From positions 114,095,588-114,159,587 of the forward strand of contig NW_026262734.1 in assembly GCF_021869535.1 (NCBI RefSeq): 64,000 bases of DNA. The letters run 5' to 3'. The position numbers were made by a program, and so were the translations under genes. A model generated the notes under the pieces. The model had not been told where the DNA came from, did not search any database, and worked only from the letters and a program-made list of their open reading frames with translations. Origin of the DNA: Mytilus californianus. Lineage: Eukaryota; Mollusca; Bivalvia; Mytilida; Mytilidae. Shown in pieces: positions 11,585-22,877 of this stretch (position 1 is its first letter; each line of letters begins with the position of its first letter).

Positions 11585-11815
11585 ATCTATTATGTATGTT
11601 GGCGTCGTTTTTGTTGCAGTGTTCCTGTTGTTCCGTTGTTTTCCTCTAATAATAGATGTGTTACCCTCGGTTTTAGTTTGTAACCCGGATTTGTTTTCTC
11701 TTAATCGATTTATAGATATAGGAAGATGTGGTATGAGTGCCAATGAGACAACTCTCCATTCTCTAAACAGTATACTACTGTTGCATTTATTTTGCATTCA
11801 AAGCAAGATTTAACT
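11585..11815 (+). mobile_element. Retroelement tail (family E) with a 48-bp family A insertion
   Basis: The text matches 47930-48095 and 54265-54410 (for example GTTTGTAACCCGGATTTGTT and GTATACTACTGTTGC). It is interrupted at about 11716-11763 by the last ~48 bases of family A in minus orientation. This is a small nested insertion. Confidence 0.75.
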
Positions 11816-11851
11816 TCATTTTTTTCGAAGATACTCGTGTGTTATTCTGAA

Positions 11852-12424
11852 TCTTATAATAGTCACGAGTTGATCAGTTCTCAGCTCAACTTGTTGACAA
11901 AAATAAAAGGAAAAGTTGCATTATAACAAACCTTGTGAACTTGATTTTGTGTACTTGTTTAGTTATTTTCTAAATTGTCCGACTTTCCAAAAGTGCACTT
12001 GTTAACCTCTTTTGAACAAGTGTACTTTGAAAAAGTGAACAAAAAGTAAAGACTCGCCTTGTGTACATTGTCTTTGTTCACTTGTAACATACAACTAGTC
12101 TGGTAGTTGCATTGCAACAAACCTTGTATACTTCATTTTGTTTACAAGTGGAGTTATTTTCTAAACTTTCTGACATACCGAAAGAACACTTGTCAACAAA
12201 TTTATATTAACAAAGTGAACAAAATGTATATTATCATCTTGTGGTGTTGTTTTTGTTCGCTTTCCTTGCTAATAATGTTTACTTGTCGAGTTGTTTCTCA
12301 TCTTTCTCATTTACTGAAAATATACTTGTACTGTTTGTATCTAACTAAGTGTACTTTTCACAAATAAACTTGATCTCAAAATATTGCAAGTTCACTTGTT
12401 AAATGTCAACTTGGTCTGAAATCT
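11852..12424 (+). repeat. ~570-bp CAAGTG-rich dispersed repeat, copy 1
   Basis: A second copy lies at 28046-28628 in inverted orientation, similar end to end. Inside are two related halves of about 185 bp (starting near 11915 and 12100), each with TTGCATT..AACAAACCTTGT, a TTATTTTCTAAA block and many AAGTGNAC or CACTTGT motifs. No coding frame is shared by the copies. I do not recognise the family. It is probably a non-autonomous transposon built from an internal dimer. Confidence 0.8.
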
Positions 12425-13149
12425 GTCGGCAGGGCTTGATATTTTAACCACGTGGTCTCAGTGTATATTTTGCTTACAACTCTATCCTGTCTAGCATGGC
12501 AAATAATTATATATTAAAGGTAAATATTCAAATGTCTTTATTATCACACCTTAATTAGGAAATGCATGAGTGTTATATCCTTCATCTGTCACCTGTGCAT
12601 TCAATTTTTAAATCAGAGCAATTGCTGAACGATTTGAGATAGAAATCATACTCGATGTGCTCGTCATCGAAAAATATGGCCACCATTGCTAAGACACATT
12701 TTAGCTATAGTCATATACATTTATTGCTTACCTATTCATGAATACATTATCTCGTTAAATAAAAATAATTATACAGCCGCTTAGCAAGCAAGGCGGAATA
12801 TGGGTCATTTTCAAAATCCGTCCATATTCTTGTCTGGCTAACCTGTGAGAAAAGATACGGCTGTATCATTATTTGAATTTTGGTGTCCTTGCAACGTAGA
12901 TTTGTAGGTTCTACTACTTGCAGAAGAAAAATAAGGAATAGGTACCAGGATTTTCTTGGAACTCGAACTCAAAGCTCTAAAATGACCCTAAATTCCATGT
13001 TCCAAACATACCACTTTATCGTATCAACATAGACATCTTTATAATTATTACAAAACTCATACAATTGTCTGTTTAATGATAGAAAATACAATGTAGAATG
13101 ATATCATAAAGGCATTAAATAGTAGTTGGCTATGGTTTCAGATTTGTTT
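12425..13149. other. Intron sequence, nothing recognised
   Basis: No coding motif or repeat partner seen. A short dyad (GAATATGG ... CCATATTC) occurs near 12795-12833. Confidence 0.4.
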
Positions 13150-14305
13150 TATTTGTTTATAGTGTCCTTGATAAAAGAGATGATTTTTCATTTCCTATCG
13201 TTAATTATCCATTTTTAGATGGTGACGTTCCCTTGTCACCATCTTACGGTGTTTATATATCTCAACTTGTACGATTCGCTCGTGTATGTAACAATGTTTT
13301 AGATTTTAACGAGAGAAATTTATGTATTACTGAAAAATTATTACACCAGGGTTTTCGATATCACAAACTAGTCAAAACATTTACTAAATTTTATCATCGG
13401 TATAAGGACATCATTCGTAAATATAGCTCAACATGCAGACTTCTTATACGTTCAGGTATTTCACATCCAATTTTTTATGGAAATATTCTTTATAAAGCAC
13501 AAAAATGTCAGTATTCACCTCTGAAACTAACAAAACCTTTAAATAGACTTATTAAGAAGGGATATAGTTACGATACTGTTGTCAGGTCATTAAAGATTGC
13601 ATATTTTGGCGTTAATATTGATTCACTTATAGGGTCTTTGCATCGGCACTAAACACATTTATTTAAAAACCAGTTGTTGGCATGACACGGGTTATGTTCT
13701 TCTCATATATGTTATGATGGTATGATACTAAACCCCTAACGGGAAGGATTGTGCCTGATATTCATATGATGAAGACATAATCTTTCAATCAGTTTAATTG
13801 AAGTCTGGAGCTGGCATGTCAGTTAACTGCTAGTAGTCTGTTGTTATTTATGTATTATTGTCATTTTGTTTATTTTCTTTGGTTACATCTTCTGACATCA
13901 GACTCGGACTTCTCTTGAACTGAATTTTAATGTGCGTATTGTTATGCGTTTACTTTTCTACATTGGCTAGAGGTATAGGGGGAGGGTTGAGATCTCATAA
14001 ACATGTTTAACCCCGCCGCATTTTTGCGCCTGTCCCAAGTCAGGAGCCTCTAGCCTTTGTTAGTCTTGTATTATTTTTAATTTTAGTTTCTTGTGTACAA
14101 TTTGGAGTTTAGTATGGCGTTCATTATCACTGAACTAGTATATATATTTGTTTAGGGGCCAGCTGAAGGACGCCTCCGGGTGCGGGAATTTCTCGCTGCA
14201 TTGAAGACCTGTTGGTGACCTTCTGCTGTTGTTTGTTCTATGGTCGGGTTGTTGTCTCTTTGACACATTCCCCATTTCCATTCTCAATTTTACTTGATAT
14301 ATTTT
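13150..14305 (+). mobile_element. Penelope-like-type RT element 3' part with tail (family B)
   Basis: Starts in the RT C-terminal region, LDKRDDFSFPIVNYPFLDGD from about 13168. It continues open through GVYISQLVRFARVC to a stop after LIGSLHRH at 13652. A UTR of about 650 bases follows and ends in CCCATTTCCATTCTCAATTT. The same UTR end recurs at 6460-6522, 14505-14795, 19800-20045 and 41343-41470. The palm domain is missing, so the copy is 5'-truncated. Confidence 0.75.
13233..13652 (+). pseudogene. C-terminal RT fragment, open but truncated
   Basis: About 139 codons are open, and the same frame extends upstream through the RDDF-F stretch to about 13168. It carries SYGVYISQLVRFARVCN and a helical tail with KFYHRYKDIIRKY. 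It is the least damaged C-terminus of this family in the window, but it lacks the catalytic palm. The tail is longer than in the 56-kb copy and reads LIKKGYSYDTVVRSLKIAYF. No promoter is seen. Confidence 0.75.
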
Positions 14306-14504
14306 GTCAACTACATGTGAAATGAGCACGTTTTTGCTTGCCAAATATTACTTCTGACACCCCTTTTCAACTAGAAAGTGCATCAGCATTAACTTAACTT
14401 ACATATCATAACAATAATGGCAGCATAAAAAGATAACTCTGTAAATGTATCAACAATTATTGGCATTTAAGTAAGTAGAGGTAGCCCCGTATTTTTTTTA
14501 AATA

Positions 14505-15040
14505 AGAATAAAGAATGGAAACGGAGAATGTATCAAAGAGACAACAATTCGACCAAATGTACAAAACAACCCAAGACCATCAATAAGCCTTCAACACAGC
14601 GGGAAATCCCGCACCAAGAGGCGGGCTTGAGAAGGTCCCGAAACACTAGTGACGTATACTAGATCGGAAAAATGCACTACGAAACATAGAGATGAACCAA
14701 AATAAAAAAAGCATGAAAGTCTAACAAAGGCTAGAGGTTCTTGACTTAGGACAGGCGCAAAAATGCTGCAGGGTTAAACATGTTTTGGGAGATCTCACTT
14801 GGCAAAAGAGAGGCGACAGATACCAAAGGGACTATCCAACTGAAATGTGGGAACAAACTGACAAAGCCATGGCAAGAAATGACAAAAAAGACAAAAACCA
14901 ATACACAACACAAACTATAAAAATAAAAACTGAGCAACACGAACCCCACAAAAAACCGGGGTAAGCTCATGTGCTCCAAAAAGGTAAGCAGATCCTGCTC
15001 CACATGTGGTCCCCGTCGTATTGCTCAACATACGTATAAA
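14505..15040 (-). mobile_element. Joined retroelement tails (families B and C)
   Basis: About 14505-14795 is the reverse complement of the family B tail, with ATGGAAACGGAGAATGTATC and GAGGCGGGCTTGAGAAG. About 14796-15040 is a family C tail with ACCCCACAAAAAACCGGGGT and AGCAGATCCTGCTCCACATG. Both are minus-oriented. A minus-strand open frame at 14746-15003 lies within this UTR and is not a gene. Confidence 0.7.
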
Positions 15041-16160
15041 TTCGGTTAATACAAGTCTCATATGGTGCTGTCATTTTCAAGAAAAGAGTAGTTATACTTT
15101 CATAAATATATTAAGTGTAACGGCCAACTACAACTGTATTATGTTGTGGACATTTTTGTTGTGTGGTTGACAATATCGTTATGTAGGTGACAAAAAGCAA
15201 ATGTCAAAATCGGTCGTTGAACACTGTAATAATCGAAGTAATTAGAAAACAAAAATTATCTTATGATATTTAAGAAAGAGTCATCATTTATTAGTCCTTA
15301 ACATTTAGATATCAACATAATATTACTACCGTAATTTCTAATATCTCAATTTGCATTAAAAATAATCTTCCCAGTTTCATTAAGATTGCATATTTTAGAT
15401 TTTGTTCATATAAATAAGAGTTCATTAATAATATTAACATCGAATTAAATTGATAAAATATTTTCTCAATTTCTATCTCAAATATTGACAGATTTTGAAA
15501 ATGACCCATATAGTGTCTCTGATGTCCGTACGTCCGTCTGTTGACCTCTTTTTTGTATCCACATTATTTAGCCATGCATTGAATTTACTAGTAATACAAG
15601 TCGACCTGCGTGATTTTTGAAGATTCGTGTAGCATAACATTGACTAAATCCTATTTTAGCAAGTGGTACCAATATTGTAATTATCAATCTTCAAATATCG
15701 CTTTTCGGGATTTCTATGTAACTTTTTACAGACACTTAGCCATATTTGAAATACAGATACATGTACTTCATATTTTTGATTTTATTTAACAAAACAAAAT
15801 ATTTTTGGGGGTCTTCTGCAGCATAATATGGAGCTTCATCATTTGAGCTGTGCATCAATAGTGATCTGTATTCACTGGATTTCTAGATTACATATTGTAT
15901 CAGCACTATATTGAAATCAATTGTAACAGTAACCAATCACACAATACACGGGTACAACTACCATGATGTTTATGCGAAAAAAATCCAGTTACCGAAAAGG
16001 TGATGTACCGCTGGCTGATAGCTTGCAAACCTGCCCGCTCGATATCACATTCTACATAACGTTCTCAAAATATATCCTACAGTTCAGCCATGTCGCCCGT
16101 TTTACAAGGGTAGAATTAACCTAAGTCGTATAGGGTCAATGTACCTTCTTTTCATACTGA
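15041..16160. other. Intron sequence, nothing recognised
   Basis: AT-rich sequence. No splice-bounded ankyrin exon, RT motif or repeat partner noticed. Confidence 0.4.
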
Positions 16161-16551
16161 TACTGAGTGCAAGTAACGCAGACAAGTATCAAATCACATC
16201 ACGAAGTTTCCCGCGTTTCACGAGGGAAGCAAACTCCAATATGCACACGTAATCAACAGCAATCATGTATAAGTTCCGATTTTAAACTTTATATAAAAAA
16301 TTGCAGTATGTGTAAGGTTTGTTGTTTGTACTTTGTCTATTTGAGGACTCTTTTATTGTAGAATCCCATATTCAAATATCTCCCAAAACGTTTTCTCATA
16401 AAAGACACTACACAAGAAACGATAATGAACAAGAAAATTTGTCTCTTGTACACTGATGCCCCATTCCTTGACCAAAATGTATATATCTTTATACTTTGTG
16501 GACTTTCTGTAATAATATATTTATACTTATTTTCAGGTTGTCGTATCAGTA

Positions 16552-17763
16552 TTGATTGTCCTACACGGCGTTATTGAGTATCCTTACACAGGCGATGATG
16601 CATCAACCGAAGATTTAGTTAAATATTATTTCTGTTGTTTATATACAAGAGAGATTTGTGGGTTGCTCATGCTGTGTCATGGTATTTTTGTAAGTGTGTC
16701 AACAATAGAACGAATCAAAAGAATATTAGGACTACGTAGACGCCAAAACCACAGTCCTACATTTCTTGTTCAGGAGAAGATATTAGAGCTCCGTTCGGAA
16801 GGTTATTCAAATCTTGGTTATAGATCCATGTGGAGATTACTTAACTTGCAGTACAATTTAACTGTCCCACAAGAAACTGTCAGACTTTGTTGACGTGCTA
16901 TTGACAGTGTATGTCAAGAATCAAGAAGAAGGCATCGATTACACAGAAGAAGTTATTTCAACAGTGGACCAAACTATCCATTACACATCGATAGCTACGA
17001 TAAGTTAAAGTCATATGGTATAGCGATTCATTGAGCTATTGACGGATATTCAAGACGAATCTTATGGTTAAAGGCAGGGCCATCAAATAACAATCCTAGA
17101 TATATTGCCAAGTTTTATTGAAATTTTGTGAAGGAATCCAGAAGAATACCTCGTGTCGTACGAGCGGATGCTGGTACCGAGAATGTCATAGTCAGAGACC
17201 TACAAATAGCTTTACGTTTTGATCATGGTGATGCAATGTATGGATTAAGAAGTTTCTCAACTGGAAGGTCTACTAGAAATTAACGTATTGAAAGGTCATG
17301 GAGAAATCTTTCGGAAAGTTTTTCTGAAGGAATAAATTCGCGTACTTGCGAGACGCTTACATTTTTTGTACCGCCGAACCATTTCATATCGAGTGTACCA
17401 GATACTGTTTTATTCCACTGATATGTAGGCAGCTTCAAAATTCATGGAAACTTGGAATGAACATCGAGTAAGATTTCAAGCTCACACATGCATCCCTAAC
17501 GTACTTCACTTTCAGCCTCAAATGTTTGGTACATTTGACTATGCATTTCCCTTACAATGAAGCATAGAAACATTGGACGAATTGGCTGTTGAATATTCAG
17601 AGGAATAGCCCATTAGAGGATGTTCCGAAGAATTTTTAGAAATGATTCGATACTTTACAGGCGAAGAATCAAAACTATCCCTTATCCCACAGGACATGAA
17701 CGAAGCTTTACAACATTTCTGTGTATTGATATATATGTGTGATTCTATTACAGGTCGCACTTA
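16552..17763 (+). pseudogene. Integrase-core protein, inactivated
   Basis: The N-terminal half (about 113 codons) has a helix-turn-helix-like region (SVSTIERIKRILGLRRRQ) and GYRSMWRLLNLQYNLTVP. An rve-type DDE core follows: LHIDSYDKLKSYG near 16982-17020 (first D), RADAGTEN at 17161-17184 (second D) and RIERSW near 17281-17300 (E). The C-terminal end matches the same family (EEFLEMIRYFTGEES ... QHFCVLIYM). The catalytic D, D and E are still readable. The gene is dead: there are in-frame stops after the HTH part (TGA 16891), before AIDGYSRR, after AKFY and just before RIER, plus a frameshift near 17340. Such single-protein integrases occur in many aquatic animals and are related to transposon integrases. 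Family assignment is from memory. Confidence 0.75.
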
Positions 17764-18134
17764 AGCAATATATATTATTGCAGTAAATATATGATGGATA
17801 ACCAACAATAGCGTCCTGATAGTAGTTAAGAAAACCACGTTTTATATTTTGGCTTTTTATATATATTGTTTGATTCAATATACAACGTTGTGAAATCTCT
17901 TCTCCAAATGATATGCATTTGTAACACGGTAGCAACATTGCATATCCCCGCGCCACAGTTGTTTATAACAAATTATAAAATGAAATGATTTAAAGGAAAT
18001 GACATCAAAATAAAAAACAAATCCGTTTAGTTTTGGAAATATAATCATTCGCTATATACAGCTGTTGTTGTTATATTGTTAACAAACTTGTTATATTTCT
18101 AAGGTATACTTTTCCAACAAAAAAGGGTCTTAAG
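17764..18134. other. Intron sequence, nothing recognised
   Basis: AT-rich. A minus-strand open frame at 17708-17956 overlaps the integrase relic and has no motif. Confidence 0.4.
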
Positions 18135-18425
18135 ATAGATATAAGAAGATGTGGTATGAGTGCCGATGAGACAACTCTCCATCCAAGTCACAATTTATAA
18201 AAGTAAACCATTATAGGTCAAAGTACGGTCTTCAACACGGAGCCTTGGCTCACACCGAACAGCAAGCTATAAAGGGCCCCAAAAATTACTAGTGTAAAAC
18301 CATTCAAATGGGAAAACCAACGGTCTAATCTATATAAAAAACGAGAAACGAGTAACACTTATGAACCACATCAACAAACGACAACTACTAAACATCAGAT
18401 TTCTGACTTAGGACAGGTGCAAAGA
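18135..18425 (-). mobile_element. Retroelement 3' tail fragment (family A)
   Basis: The clearest family A copy: AAGATGTGGTATGAGTGCCG, GTCACAATTTATAAAAG, GGAGCCTTGGCTCACACCGA and ACGAGAAACGAGTAACAC, ending at ACTTAGGACAGGTGC. Plus-strand text starts with the 3' end, so the element lies on the minus strand. Confidence 0.8.
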
Positions 18426-18529
18426 GTCTTTTTCCAAAGTTGGAATTCCATCTTTTAATATTGAATGATTACCTTAACTTTTGTGACATTATCCTTCTTC
18501 TTCTTCCAAGTAAGAAACCGAATTCATAT

Positions 18530-19622
18530 TTAATGTATAAGGTCCCGCGAAAACTTTGCGTAGTGCCGGGCAACACAGCAAGTCTTCTCAAAGTTAATTA
18601 CATTTAAAACATTCAACAATTTACAATTAAAATTATATACAGGCTGTGCTGTTTACTTCCTTTCAGAGCCTGCTTTCAGAGCAGCTCCGAATCCCTCTAT
18701 CGTGTCAGCCGAGGTTGTTTTAGATGGAAGTTGATTCCAATCCCTGATGGTCTTTGGGAAGAATGACTGTCCATAGATGTCAGTTTTTGTTCTTTCTTGG
18801 TAAAAGCGGCCTATACCCCTGGTCCGGATGTCGTTGGGGACTATATATTGTTGTCTGTCTATATCAGTTAGCCCATGCTGGATTTTAAATAACAATCATT
18901 GTCTGTAGGTTTTCCTACGTTCTTCCAGGCTTTCCCACTGTATTTGTTTAACCATGTGTGTTACACAGCCAGGTGTTCGGTCTGAGTAGTTGTTATGAAC
19001 AAACCTTGCTGCTCTTTTTTGAACTTGTTCTAATGATTTGATCTTTTTTTGGCTTGATGGGTCTCAAACTGTGCAGGCATATTCCACTGAAGGTCTTACC
19101 ATGGCTGTATATGCTGCTGCTTTTACTGGTTTAGTGCAGTCTTTCAGATTTCTTCGGATAAATCCCAATGTTGTACTTCCTTTGCCTACAATGTTGTCTT
19201 TGTGTCTATCCCAGGATAGGTTGTTGCTGATAGTTACGGCTAAGTATTTGCTGGCATCAACGTTGTCTAGTGTATTTCTGTGAAGTTTGAATGGTGTATC
19301 TATTACTTCTTTGTTCTTCTGATAACTGTGCATTTTTTTTTGCGTTAAAGCTCATTTCCCAATGTTTGCCATTTATTCTCCCATTCTTCTAATGATGTTA
19401 AGTCTTTTTGAAAAAAGTCGCTGTCTGCCTGGTTGTTGATTGTTCTAAAGAGTAGGCTTACGTCTGCAAATAGTTTTGTTTCAGATGACGTTGATGTTTC
19501 TGGCATGTCATTTATGTAGGTCAGAAATAATAGAGGTCCAAGAACTGTGCCTTGGGGAACGTCTGATAGTACCGGGACTTGAGAGGATACAGCTTCTTCT
19601 AATATTACGCTCTGCATTCTGT
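18530..19622 (-). mobile_element. CR1-type LINE, 5'-truncated, decayed
   Basis: Minus-strand pieces give an RT segment in order: DVPQGTVLGPLLF, then LFADVSLLFRT where FADV (19459-19470) stands for the active FADD, SLEEWENKWQ, KYLAVTISNNLSWDRH, FIRRNLKDC and, at the C-terminus, SFFPKTIRDWNQLP. Frame breaks occur near 19340 and 18895. The element starts abruptly at about 19622 within the RT, as expected of 5' truncation. Its 3' UTR, about 18650-18530, contains TGCCGGGCAACACAGC in plus-strand text. It is non-functional. Confidence 0.8.
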
Positions 19623-19799
19623 TTTTGGTTGATAATATGAATGGTTGCTACATGTAGATTTATTTCCACTCCATAAAAAGTCTGATAGTCTTTCAGCAAA
19701 ATTTAACAGAGTTAGAAGAATTTTTTTAATCCAATTTTGATATTTAACAGCAATTGTTCTACTACTGTCTGAAAGTATGGACCATTGATTATTTTCCCA

Positions 19800-20045
19800 A
19801 ATCAATAATAAAATAGAAAATGGAAAAGGGGTCAACAACTCGACTAAAGAGCAGAAAACAGCCAAAGGCCGACAATGGTCTTCAATGCAACGAGAAATCC
19901 CGCAACCAGAGGCGGGCTTGAGCTTGCCCCTCAACAATAATGTATACTACAAATGTAGTTTAGCAAAATGGACGCCACTATACGCTTCGAAAGCATAGAA
20001 ATGAACCAAAATTAAAAAAAGAACAAGACTAACAAAGGTTATTAA
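19800..20045 (-). mobile_element. Retroelement tail (family B)
   Basis: Reverse complement of the 3' part of the 13150-14305 element: AGAAAATGGAAAAGGGGTCA, GAGGCGGGCTTGAGC and ATAGAAATGAACCAAAAT. It lies next to the 5' end of the CR1-type LINE. Confidence 0.7.
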
Positions 20046-20929
20046 TTAGTTTCTTTTCTAGAATATTTTGTTAGTCCCTAGGATTAATCTTAAAATGCTG
20101 CAAATTTAAAAGTGCTATTGTAATGCACCATTTTTATGTTTCTATCGCTTAATGTGTAAGAGGAAGTCTAGGACAAAATATTTAGGATCTTGTACTCTCT
20201 TGTTGCTATGCCCCGAGGAATTTCATACACAATATGATGCCACTGACTTTTGAATTTTGCATATGTTATATATATACCATGTTTTTCAAAGTTGTTTGAT
20301 TTTCAGGATTGTAGTCTGAATAGACTTGAAGATTTCACTATTTACTTGACATCGCGAAATCCATTTTTCTGCTCATAAATATGGCCAAAAGGCAAATTCG
20401 AATTTCGTGATTTATTGCTATTACTAACGTTACCAACAAATTAAAAGAAATGATTGCATGCAATCACTCAGTCAAAGCCGTGAATCTTTACAAAATGTAT
20501 ATTGTCAAGACTTTGTACGTGTAAATAACTTTCATCAGGTGTTGGGTACACCCTTCTACTCTGAAATCAGAGGTGTGCCTTTGAAAGGCAAGATATTGAA
20601 GGCTTGGATAGTAAATTGAAAATCTTATAGATCTATGGGTAATTCTGTATAGTTGGTCGACCAGGCTGAAGGAATAAAAAACTATGACGAAAGCAGATTT
20701 TTCGGAGTCTTGAGCATGTGCTTTAAAGTTTTATAATGTTCAGAGAGCGCGGAACTCCTTTTTCGCAAGTCATTTGAAAAGCAGACCCAATTCTCCAATG
20801 ACGTGGATGCCGTATTAATGCACTCCGAACAACCAAACTGCCGCTTTTTAATGGTTTTCGTGTCGTGTCTGAGAAGTCCGGGTTGTGACCATATTTTTAT
20901 ACAAGCGATAAATCATTGAGAGATATTAT
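20046..20929. other. Intron sequence, nothing recognised
   Basis: Moderately AT-rich and mostly unique in the window. I found no coding motif or paired repeat here. Confidence 0.4.
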
Positions 20930-21840
20930 AAACAGGAAAGGTTCTAATATGGAACCTTGTGGTACTCCTGATTGAACCTCTCGGAAATAAGATTCAATAT
21001 CATTGATCATTACCTTCTGAAATCTTCATGATAAATCCAATCAATATCATGATCATCACAATGATACATTTTTAATTTGCTGAATAAAATATAATGATTA
21101 ACAATATGAAATGCTTTTTTAAAGTTTAAAAAAAAGTAGACATGTTAAATTCCCTTTATCCATTTCACTTAGGCATTCATCAATTAATTTAAGTAGTGCA
21201 GTGTTACATGAATGTCCCGAACTAAAGCCCGATTACTGCCTTAAAAGAAGTTTTAATATGACGAAATATGCATATGGTTGCTTAAATTTTAGAAATGGTC
21301 GGGAGTAAAGATATATAGATTCTTACATTGATACCAGTGGATTATCGGATTTATCCAATCGAGATAGTTAAATTATCAGTTTTAAGTCCGAGCCTTATTA
21401 TTTATAATTTAACTATCGAGATTGGATAAATCCGATAATCCACGAGTAAGAATATGTTTCTCTAATGATTAAAAAATATATTTTCCTTTTTTGCTAAACT
21501 AAAATCCCCTTCGAGTGCCTTCTACTTTCAACAAAGTTGTCAATTTCATAAACACATGTTAGCATATTTTGATTCATCCAGTGAGCTGATAAAGGTTATG
21601 ACCCTTAAACTTATCCAATCATCTTCTGATATAACTCGCAACCACACGTTGATTATATTTTTTTTTATATAATTGGTTCGGAAAGGGATACATTTCCATA
21701 TAATTAGAGAAATTGGTCTATAATTGTTCGCATCAGAAGCGTCGCCACCCCTGTGAAGTGATTTAACCCTAGCTTCCTGTAGCTTATCAGGAAAAATACA
21801 TGTACAGTGCACGCGAGGATAGTTTTAGGATACGAGGTCC
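20930..21840 (-). mobile_element. LINE RT remnant interrupted by a foldback element
   Basis: Minus-strand text from about 21812 gives PDKLQEARVKSLHRGGDASD, then NNYRPISLI (start of the RT domain). After a gap it gives SGHSCNTALLKLIDECLSEM and LKKAFHIVNHY, and near 20960 a broken VPQGSILEPF motif. The gap between about 21240 and 21540 holds a foldback element. Many stops and frameshifts are present. Confidence 0.7.
21319..21453. repeat. Foldback (MITE-like) element
   Basis: Arms of 40 bp at 21337-21376 and 21404-21443 are inverted copies with two mismatches, around a 27-base loop. Short outer arms ATTCTTAC (21319) and GTAAGAAT (21446) extend the structure. It sits inside the LINE remnant. Confidence 0.8.
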
Positions 21841-22877
21841 AACTTCATCAAGCCCTGTTGACTTACTGACTTACATCTAGTTTAATAAGTGTATTGTATA
21901 CTTCAGATATTGAAACAGAATAGAGGGAAAATGAGTCATTTCCATTTATCCTACTATTCACACACGATGCTAAACAATCTGTAGAGAAAGTGGTTTTGGG
22001 GTAGGCACACATTTATGACCGACAGAACTAAAGTTATCATTAAGATGTTGAACAATATCTGTCAAATTTGTTATATAATCAAATTATTATTATTATAAGG
22101 TTTTGATGACAGAAAAATAGAGACAATTGAAATTTCATTTTGAATTCATAACTATGCATCTACCATCTTCTGAAAGTGTTTCTGAATCTGGAAAATTTGA
22201 GACAATAACACTTTTTCCTGTTGTATCCAAACTACTTGCTGTTTTCAGAACAAGAAAAAAAAAAAAAAATTGTATTACTTTTATTTAAATCAGACACCCT
22301 TCAGATATGAGAGGGTTTCATCTAATACAAAGACAGAACATAATTTGGAAGCCATGTTGCATGTATTTTTCCCTTATCTTCAAACTTCAAGAAATTAGCA
22401 CGGACAACCAATAAAATACCGGTTTGTAAGTATTAGATACACCACGAAGGCGTTAGCCCAAGTTGGTGTATCTTATAATTTACACCCCAAATATTTTGAT
22501 CAATGTAAATGATAGATTTTCTATAATTCATGAGGGGGAGAGGGGTCTTTCAGCAATTTTACCTTATTTTATTTGGAGGCATGATAAGTAGTATAATGAC
22601 ATAAAAAATACAATACATTATTAAAAACATAACTTCCCGGCCAGGTCGCAAAGATGTCGTGTGATGAAAATAAGTTTATAATGTTTACATGATAGCGTAT
22701 TGTCTACCCAATGATTACTTGGTTTAGGGAAAACAATTATTTGTGTTATTGGGAGAAAACTCTAGCATAGAAGAATACCACATGTATTGCTGATAAAAGA
22801 AGCTTTGTTATAAGGTCTTATCATAATGAAAGAATATCACTTTTTTAACTGCTGTGTCGAATAATGATATAAAGAGA
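21841..22877. other. Intron sequence with a small dyad
   Basis: No gene seen. A 10-bp inverted repeat (AGATACACCA at 22435, TGGTGTATCT at 22464) encloses a 19-base loop. Confidence 0.4.

Noticed and set aside
14746-15003. Hydrophobic minus-strand frame as a membrane protein gene
   Set aside because: It lies wholly within retroelement UTR families that recur, with the same kind of frame, at 42782-43045.
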